NCBI GenBank assembly: GCA_964535025.1
Contig: CAZHRW010000209.1
Span: 1-15,542 of the forward strand
DNA from: JAAYZK01 sp964535025
Lineage (GTDB): Bacteria; Planctomycetota; Phycisphaerae; SM23-33; FEN-1343
Reading direction: 5' to 3'
DNA length: 15,542 nucleotides
Positions 7,208 to 12,442 of this stretch are shown in pieces. The stretch's first letter is position 1, and every line of letters begins with the position of its first letter. A model generated the notes under the pieces. That model saw only the letters and a program-made list of their open reading frames with translations, made no database searches and was not told where the DNA came from. A program made the position numbers and the translations under genes.

Positions 7208-8536
7208 TTACGCCGCGTCGACGTTCTCCGCGGCCGGCGGGACGGCCGAGCGCATGGCGGCGTCGGCTTCGGTGGCCTGGATGGCCGCGGTGATCAGTTG
7301 CGAGGCGGTGCGGACCGCGAAGGGCATCGGCAGGTAGTCCGACGCGCCGGCCAGGACGGCGTCGGGGCCGAGCCGCGGGTCGGTGACGGCCACGACGATC
7401 GGCAGGTCGGGCAGCTCGTCGCGGACGAGTTTGACGAGGGCCCAGTGGTCCCTTGAGGCGACGGTGTGCTCGGCGAGGACCGCGTCGATCTCCGTGCACC
7501 GCAGCCGTGCGAGCATGCCGTCGATGTCGTGGGCGAAGGTGACGTGGTACTCGGCGGGGTCGAAGCGGCTGCCGAGCTGGGCCAGGGCCATGTTTTCGTC
7601 GGCGTGGATCAGCAGGTGCTTGGTCCGCACCGCGGTGCCGGTGGCGCCGGAGATGAGCTTGGCCTTCACGGCGCGGTCGATGTACAGGATCATCAACGAC
7701 TCGGCATTGACGGCGTGGACGCACTCGTCCATGCCGATTTCCATGAGCGGCTTGCGGTCCTCGACGGCGTTGATCACGGCCATCTGGACGGCGCTGGGCA
7801 GCGCGCGGCCGATCTGCTCGACGACGTCCTGTCGCAGCAGCGCCTGGCGGCCGTCGATGTAGACGACGACCTGGATGGTGTCCTCGCCGATCGCCCCGCG
7901 GAGCTGGTCGTAATCGTCGACGAGCGTCAGCGGGTAGCCCTTGCGGTCGAGCAGCTTGGTATAGTCCTTCTGCCGGCGGCCGGAGGTGCCGACCAGAAAG
8001 ATGGGCAGGTGTTCGCGGTTGGGGATGCGCTTGGTGGCGGCGACGAGGTCCCGCAGGCGGCGTTGGGCGCTGGCCAGTTCGCCGGCGTCGATGGCCCGGG
8101 CCGCGACCTCGGTGACCTTGGATTCGTTGCCCACCTCGTCGGTGCGGCGGACCATCCGCGTACGGACGAGGCGGCAGAAAAGCGTCCGCAGCCGTCCGTT
8201 GGGAGCGGTGAACGTCACCTCGACGATCGGGTACAGCGCCTCGGCGCTGTCGACGACGAACCGCATGCCCTGCCGGGAGGCGTCCAGGACCGCCATGGGC
8301 GTGGTCTGCGCCTGGTCGCCCTGCCCGGGGATCAGCGGGCGGACGGTTCCGCGGAGGTTGACCGCGAACCGCGGCTCGGCCCGCCGTTCGCCCTCGGGCG
8401 GGGCGTCCTGGCCGGCGCCGCCGTCGCGGGCGGTTGCGTCCTCGATCAGGTCGTCGAGGATCTTGCGGGCCTCGATCAACTGTGGGAGGGACATCCGTCG
8501 GATGAATTCCGCGAAGGTCTTCAACGGGCGTGTCAT
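7208..8536 (-). CDS. PilZ domain protein with two degenerate receiver-like domains
   Basis: The protein has 442 residues. ATG 8536 is preceded by AGGA 8 nt upstream. Residues about 50-150 form a PilZ domain with both c-di-GMP motifs complete: RAEPR (R52-x-x-x-R56) and DASRQG (D85-x-S-x-x-G90). Two alpha/beta segments of receiver size follow. The first (about 177-290) begins PIFLVGTS and lacks the acidic pair. The second (about 306-420) has LLIHADEN with an acidic pair (D313, E314), but DAVLAE puts Glu356 where the phosphorylated Asp normally sits, and DYLPMPF has Met404 at the conserved Lys position. It therefore looks unable to take a phosphate, and the Glu may mimic one. No membrane segment or output enzyme is seen. 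It probably acts as a cytoplasmic c-di-GMP-responsive adaptor. It reads in the same direction as the metabolic gene upstream, 141 bp away, and converges with the multidomain signalling gene. Confidence 0.87.
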   Translation of the reverse strand: MTRPLKTFAEFIRRMSLPQLIEARKILDDLIEDATARDGGAGQDAPPEGERRAEPRFAVNLRGTVRPLIPGQGDQAQTTPMAVLDASRQGMRFVVDSAEALYPIVEVTFTAPNGRLRTLFCRLVRTRMVRRTDEVGNESKVTEVAARAIDAGELASAQRRLRDLVAATKRIPNREHLPIFLVGTSGRRQKDYTKLLDRKGYPLTLVDDYDQLRGAIGEDTIQVVVYIDGRQALLRQDVVEQIGRALPSAVQMAVINAVEDRKPLMEIGMDECVHAVNAESLMILYIDRAVKAKLISGATGTAVRTKHLLIHADENMALAQLGSRFDPAEYHVTFAHDIDGMLARLRCTEIDAVLAEHTVASRDHWALVKLVRDELPDLPIVVAVTDPRLGPDAVLAGASDYLPMPFAVRTASQLITAAIQATEADAAMRSAVPPAAENVDAA

Positions 8537-8677
8537 ACATGTCTTCCTGGGCCGGGGACAGATCAGCAGCAGTACTATCGTCGGACGCGGAAAGGGGAGA
8601 CTTTAGTTGTCGCCCCCGCAAACCGCCCGCGCACCAGAATACAAGACGATGCAGGTGAACAGGTTCCGAACGGGCGG

Positions 8678-10534
8678 TCAATCGCTCGCGGCCGCCAGGT
8701 CGCCCGTGACCGCCAGGACCTCCAGGGCGATGTCGACGTTGCCCAGGGGGGCGGAGACCTGGAAGCCCTTGACGTAGGGGGCGATCGCCGCCATGGTCTC
8801 GCGGGCGATCTCGATGCCCACGCGGTGGCCGTCTTCCTTCGTCGTGCAGCGGCTCATCCGCTCCAGGGTCGAGGCCGGGACGACCACCCCGGGCACCTCA
8901 TTGTTCATGAACTCGGCGTTCTTGTAGCTCAGCAGCGGCCAGACCCCGGCCACGATGGGGATCTGCAGACCGTAGTCGGCGACGGCCTCGCAGAACCGCC
9001 GCAGGGCGTCGGGGTCGAAGATCGGCTGGGTGATGGCGAACTCGGCCCCGGCGTCGAGCTTGCGGAAGTACCGCTCGAGCTCCCGCTCCATGTCGACCGC
9101 GGAAGGGTTGGCCCCCACGCCGATGAGGAGCCCCGTCGGCGGGTCGATCGGTGTGCCGGCCAGGTCGACCCCGCGATTGAGGTTGGCGGCCATGCGGGTC
9201 AGGCCGATCGCATCGACGTCGAACACGCCGGTCGCGTCGGGGTACTCGCCCAGCTTGGGCGGGTCGCCCGTGATGATCAGCCAGTTGTGCAGCCCCGCGG
9301 CATACCCGCCCAGCAGGTCCGACTGCATGCCGATCAGGTTGCGGTCGCGGCAGCAGTAGTGCAGGACCGTCTCGATCCCCGCTTCCCGCTCGATCGTCAG
9401 CGCGGCGATCATCGGCGAGATCCGCGCGCTGGCGCGGGGGCCGTCGGGGATGTTGATCGCGTCGACGCCCGCGGCGGCGCAGCGGCGGGCCCGACCCAGC
9501 AGCTTGCTCATGTCCGACGAGCGGGGCGGCAGCAGCTCGACCGACGTGACAAGCCGCCCGGCCGCCAGCTTGGCGCCCAGCTTCGACTTGGCGGCCGTCG
9601 GGATCACCTCGACGGCCGTCTCCTCCCGCCGGCGGACGACGACCTCGACGTGACGCTTGACCCCGCTGAGCGACTTGACGGCCTTGGCGGCCACGCGGAT
9701 GTGCTCGGGCGTCGTGCCGCAGCAGCCGCCCACGCCCCGGACGCCCAGTTCGATGAATCGCTTGGCGTACTCGGTGAAGTACTCCGGGCTGACCAGGTAG
9801 AGCATCCGCCCGCCCACCTCGCGGGGGAACCCGGCGTTGGGCGAGACGATCACCGGCTTGCGCGTCGCCGCCAGGACCGCCGGCAGGACGTCGAACCACC
9901 CCGCCGGACCGATCCCGCAGTTCAGGCCCACCACGTCGACGTTCTTATCGGCATCCAGCGCCCGCGCCATCGCCTCGGCCGGCGCGCCCACGATGGTCTC
10001 GCCGTGCGCGTTGACGGCGAACGACGCGACCACCGGCAGCCCCGACGCCCGCGCCGCGGCCGCCGCGGCCTGCAGCTCGCGCAGGTCGCTGAACGTCTCC
10101 AGCAGGATCAGGTCCGCCCCGCCGGCCTTGAGGGCGGCGATCTGCTCGGCGAAGGCACCGTGGGCCTCGGCGAGCGCCTCGTCGGCCAACACCTGCCCGC
10201 CCGACGAGCAGGGGCCGACGGACGCGGCGACGAACACCGCCTCGCCCGCCTCGCCCCGGGCCAGTTCGGCCGCGGCCTGGTTGATCGCCGCCATCGAGCC
10301 GCCCAGGCCGAACGCCCCGAGCTTGAAGCGGTTGGCGCCGAAGCTGTTGGTGCCGATAACGTCCGCGCCGGCCTCGACATAACGCCGGTGAATGTCCCGC
10401 ACCAACGCCGGGCGGGTCAGGCACAGCTCGTCGTAACACGTGTTGATGAACACGCCGGAGTTATAGAGCATCGTGCCCATCGCCCCGTCAAACACCTGGG
10501 GGCGCTCGGCGACGGCTTTCAAGAAATCTCGCAT
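8678..10534 (-). CDS. Bifunctional homocysteine S-methyltransferase / 5,10-methylenetetrahydrofolate reductase
   Basis: The protein has 618 residues, starting MRDFLKAVAERP at ATG 10534 with AGGAG 9 nt upstream; the open frame to 10609 is not needed. The N-terminal half (about 1-290) is a homocysteine methyltransferase barrel: DGAMGTMLYNSG, GTNSFGANRFKLG, and the three zinc cysteines in GLNCG (C206) and GGCCGTTPEH (C271, C272). The C-terminal half (about 325-618) is MetF-like: VTSVELLPPRSSD with the catalytic-type Glu, HYCCRDRNLIGMQSDLLGG, ITGDPPKLGEYPD and EFAITQPIFD. The fusion, known from YitJ-type proteins, would make 5-methyl-THF and methylate homocysteine in the cytosol for methionine and SAM supply. 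Both halves look complete. It has its own promoter candidate and a leader of about 110 nt with a possible hairpin, and is divergent from the dinB-dnaE2 operon. Confidence 0.93.
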   Translation of the reverse strand: MRDFLKAVAERPQVFDGAMGTMLYNSGVFINTCYDELCLTRPALVRDIHRRYVEAGADVIGTNSFGANRFKLGAFGLGGSMAAINQAAAELARGEAGEAVFVAASVGPCSSGGQVLADEALAEAHGAFAEQIAALKAGGADLILLETFSDLRELQAAAAAARASGLPVVASFAVNAHGETIVGAPAEAMARALDADKNVDVVGLNCGIGPAGWFDVLPAVLAATRKPVIVSPNAGFPREVGGRMLYLVSPEYFTEYAKRFIELGVRGVGGCCGTTPEHIRVAAKAVKSLSGVKRHVEVVVRRREETAVEVIPTAAKSKLGAKLAAGRLVTSVELLPPRSSDMSKLLGRARRCAAAGVDAINIPDGPRASARISPMIAALTIEREAGIETVLHYCCRDRNLIGMQSDLLGGYAAGLHNWLIITGDPPKLGEYPDATGVFDVDAIGLTRMAANLNRGVDLAGTPIDPPTGLLIGVGANPSAVDMERELERYFRKLDAGAEFAITQPIFDPDALRRFCEAVADYGLQIPIVAGVWPLLSYKNAEFMNNEVPGVVVPASTLERMSRCTTKEDGHRVGIEIARETMAAIAPYVKGFQVSAPLGNVDIALEVLAVTGDLAAASD

Positions 10535-10543
10535 GGTCCCATA

Positions 10544-10548
10544 CTCCT
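10544..10548 (-). promoter_or_regulatory. Ribosome binding site of the homocysteine methyltransferase/MTHFR gene
   Basis: AGGAG on the minus strand, 9 nt before ATG 10534. It decides the start. It abuts an inverted repeat arm (10549-10556) that could influence access of ribosomes. Confidence 0.6.
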
Positions 10549-10653
10549 GGATCGGTTCGAGGGAGTGAAAGGTCCCTGGGCGCCGAACCTGTCGCGCAAA
10601 CCCTTGCAACCGGGCCGCCCGGCGACCGATCCCGCCGGCACGGCGTCCGATTC

Positions 10654-10682
10654 ACTGTAGCAGCCCCGGCCGCCGGTGGCAA
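10654..10682 (-). promoter_or_regulatory. Candidate sigma70-type promoter of the homocysteine methyltransferase/MTHFR gene
   Basis: Minus-strand TTGCCA (10677-10682), a 17-nt spacer and TACAGT (10654-10659) match the consensus at 5/6 and 4/6. The transcript would start near 10647, leaving a leader of about 113 nt. Support comes from the identical -35 hexamer and spacing of the opposite promoter in the same intergenic region. Confidence 0.45.
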
Positions 10683-10743
10683 CGCCGTCCGCGCCGCCCG
10701 CGGGGCGGGCGAGGCAAACCGCCGCCATCTTTCGAATTTTCCC

Positions 10744-10772
10744 TTGCCAGGAGCCCCGGCCGGGCCGATACT
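10744..10772 (+). promoter_or_regulatory. Candidate sigma70-type promoter of the dinB-dnaE2 operon
   Basis: TTGCCA (10744-10749), a 17-nt spacer and GATACT (10767-10772) match the consensus at 5/6 and 4/6. Transcription would begin near 10779, about 75 nt before the first gene of the operon. An AT-rich stretch lies just upstream of the -35. The palindrome ACTAGT overlaps the end of the -10. Confidence 0.45.
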
Positions 10773-10854
10773 AGTGTTTGGTAATTGTTAGGTCCCTCGG
10801 CGCGGCCGGCGGCGCGGCTCGGCGGCGGGCGTGGATGACTGGGTGTGTGACCCC

Positions 10855-11103
10855 ATGAATATCGAAACGATTGACGAACCGATCCGCGTCTACGCGGTGT
10901 TTTCGGGCGGACAGGTCCATCCGGTGCGGTTCCGCTGGGGCACGCGGGAGCTGGACGTCTTCGCGATCAACGCACGCTGGGTCGACCGCCAACTCGGCGG
11001 CTGCACCCACCACTACAGCGTCCAGGTCGGCGACGAGACGTACTACCTCCACTTCGCCAGCGACGACCTGCAGTGGTGGCTCGACCAGGTGATTGTCGTT
11101 TGA
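10855..11103 (+). CDS. Small conserved protein upstream of dinB, DUF6504-like
   Basis: The protein has 82 residues from ATG 10855 (MNIETIDEPIRVYAVF); a GTG at 10831 would add 8 residues, and neither start has a strong ribosome site. The pattern of aromatic and Arg residues (FRWGTRELDVFAINARW, then HHYSVQVGDETYYLHF, then QWWLDQV) resembles the small DUF6504-type proteins encoded next to dinB/dnaE2 genes in actinobacteria. That assignment is by memory of the pattern and is moderate. It is predicted to be soluble and all-beta or alpha/beta, with no signal peptide or membrane segment. The stop is only 14 nt before dinB, and GAGGT, the likely dinB ribosome site (11102-11106), overlaps that stop codon, so the two genes are almost surely one transcript. 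No biochemical role is known to me; an accessory part in translesion synthesis is an inference from position. Confidence 0.7.
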   Translation: MNIETIDEPIRVYAVFSGGQVHPVRFRWGTRELDVFAINARWVDRQLGGCTHHYSVQVGDETYYLHFASDDLQWWLDQVIVV

Positions 11104-11117
11104 GGTCTTGATTTATC

Positions 11118-12338
11118 ATGGCGGATCTCGTCTTCCACGTGGATATCGACGCCTTTTTCGCCTCCGTCGAGCAGTTGCTCATTCCGCGGCTGCGGCGGCG
11201 GCCGGTGGCGGTGGGCAGCGGGGTGATCGCCTCGTGCAGCTACGAGGCGCGGGCGTTCGGGCTGGCCGCCGGCATGCCCTTGTGGCGGGCGAAAGAGCAG
11301 TGTCCGGACCTGGTGATCGCCGACGGGCAGCAGGCGATCTACCGCTGCTTCGCCGAGCAGATCTGGGCGATCTGCCGTCGCTACGCCGCCGCCGTCGAGA
11401 CCTTCCTGGACGAAGCCTACGGCGACGCGACCGGGATGACGGCCATCCACGGCGGCCCCGAGGCCCTGGGGCGGGCCCTGCGGGAGGTCATCGGCGAGGA
11501 GGTGGGGCTGTCGGTGTCGGTGGGGCTGGCCGCCAACCGGATGCTGGCCAAGCTGGCGGGCAAATCCGTCAAGCCGGGCGGCGTCCGCTACGTCGGGCCC
11601 GACGAGGCGGCCGATTTCCTGGCGCTCCTGCCCGTCGGGTCGCTGTTGGGCGTGGGGCGCAAAACCGCCGCGGAACTGGCCGACCTGAACCTCGAAACCG
11701 TCTCCGACCTGCGCCGCCTCGGACGGGCGGACCTGCGGGCGCTGTTCGGCCGGCGCGGCGAGGTCCTCTACGAGCGCTGCCGCGGACGCGACGTCCACCC
11801 GGCCCGCCACGGCGTGGCCGACGACCGCCGCAAGTGGCCGCGGAGCATCTCGCGGGAGACGACCTTCCACGAGCCGACCGGCGATGCGGAGCGGATTCGC
11901 GGGATGCTCTTCTACCTGCTCGAACGCGCCATGCGGGCCGTCCGCGCCGAAGGCCTGGCCGCCGGCACGGTCGAGGTGACGGTGCGGTACGACGATTGGA
12001 AAGCGGCCGCGATGCGCAAATCCTTGCCCGAGCCGACGGCGCGGGATGCGGACCTGTACGCCGTGGTCGTGGCGCTGCTGGAGCGGCTGTATACCCGCCG
12101 CGTCCGGCTTCGCCACGTCGGCGTGGTCCTCTCGGGCTTTCGGCCCGACACCGCCGCGGCGGGCCTGTTCGACACGCCCGCCGAGACGGCCGGCCGCGAC
12201 CTGCACGCCGTCGTCGACGCCATTCGCGACCGCTGGGGCCACGCCGCGGTCGTCAAAGGCGATTCGATCGACCTGCTCGGCCGCCTGCGGCAGAACGACC
12301 AGGGGTTCGTGCTGAGGACGCCGTCGCTGACGAAGTGA
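11118..12338 (+). CDS. dinB: Y-family DNA polymerase (DinB / Pol IV type)
   Basis: The protein has 406 residues. The palm motif VDIDAFFASVEQ supplies the first metal-binding Asp (D9) and an aromatic steric gate (F13/F14). FLDEAYGDATG supplies D98 and E99. ASCSYEARAFGLAAGMP is the fingers motif. A helix-hairpin-helix thumb region is seen (LLPVGSLLGVGRKTAAELADL), and the little finger begins at RSISRETTFHEP. All catalytic acids are present, so this is an active-type polymerase and not an ImuB-like inactive paralogue. It would copy past damaged template bases. A beta-clamp motif is not obvious; the end reads GFVLRTPSLTK. ATG 11118 has GAGGT 11 nt upstream. It sits between the small conserved gene and dnaE2 in one probable operon, which suggests a damage-tolerance role for the group. 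Confidence 0.92.
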   Translation: MADLVFHVDIDAFFASVEQLLIPRLRRRPVAVGSGVIASCSYEARAFGLAAGMPLWRAKEQCPDLVIADGQQAIYRCFAEQIWAICRRYAAAVETFLDEAYGDATGMTAIHGGPEALGRALREVIGEEVGLSVSVGLAANRMLAKLAGKSVKPGGVRYVGPDEAADFLALLPVGSLLGVGRKTAAELADLNLETVSDLRRLGRADLRALFGRRGEVLYERCRGRDVHPARHGVADDRRKWPRSISRETTFHEPTGDAERIRGMLFYLLERAMRAVRAEGLAAGTVEVTVRYDDWKAAAMRKSLPEPTARDADLYAVVVALLERLYTRRVRLRHVGVVLSGFRPDTAAAGLFDTPAETAGRDLHAVVDAIRDRWGHAAVVKGDSIDLLGRLRQNDQGFVLRTPSLTK

Positions 12339-12342
12339 GGCT

Positions 12343-12428
12343 GGAGACCTGAGACCTGAGACTTGAGACCTGAGGCTTGAGGTACGGCAACAGCGCCTCA
12401 GGCCTCAGGCCTCAAGTCTCAAGCCTCC
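12343..12428. repeat. Heptamer-built long inverted repeat (hairpin) between dinB and dnaE2
   Basis: The left side is five tandem heptamers of the form GAGRCYT (12344-12378) plus GAGG. The right side is CCTCAGG, CCTCAGG, CCTCAAG, TCTCAAG and CCTCC (12396-12428). The arms 12350-12382 and 12396-12428 pair at 28 of 33 positions plus one G-U, around a 13-nt loop (12383-12395). The element fills nearly all of the 104-bp gap. It has no T tract. The dnaE2 ribosome site begins 3 nt after its right arm. Confidence 0.85.
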
Positions 12429-12431
12429 AAC

Positions 12432-12436
12432 GAGGT
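12432..12436 (+). promoter_or_regulatory. Ribosome binding site of dnaE2
   Basis: GAGGT lies 6 nt before ATG 12443. It sets the start there, rather than at the in-frame TTG 12377, which would translate through the hairpin element. Confidence 0.65.
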
Positions 12437-12442
12437 ACCACA

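Larger units (their letters stand above)
10535..10854. other. Divergent intergenic region of 320 bp
   Basis: This gap holds two outward-facing promoter candidates (minus strand 10654-10682, plus strand 10744-10772), a palindrome of two 6-bp arms (GCCCGC, GCGGGC) around GGG at 10696-10710 between them, and an AT-richer patch with TTCGAATTTT just upstream of the plus-strand -35. I saw no standard LexA box (CTGT-N8-ACAG or GAAC-N4-GTTC), no riboswitch that I can name, and no further gene. Confidence 0.5.

Noticed and set aside
8622..8678. 8-bp inverted repeat ACCGCCCG / CGGGCGGT around the end of the homocysteine methyltransferase/MTHFR gene as a terminator
   Set aside because: The arms are about 41 nt apart, one touches the stop codon, and no T-run follows. 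In such GC-rich DNA this is weak evidence.
7466..10660. A 1064-codon open frame on the plus strand across two minus-strand genes
   Set aside because: It runs antisense through the PilZ gene, the gap and the homocysteine methyltransferase gene, with no recognisable motif. It is a composition artefact.
10855..10900. LexA/SOS operator near the start of the dinB operon
   Set aside because: No CTGT-N8-ACAG, GAAC-N4-GTTC or direct GTTC repeat was found here or in the promoter region; planctomycete LexA sites may differ, so this is not conclusive.
12343..12428. CRISPR array at the heptamer repeats
   Set aside because: Units are 7 bp with no spacers between them, and no cas genes are present; it is a simple-repeat hairpin.
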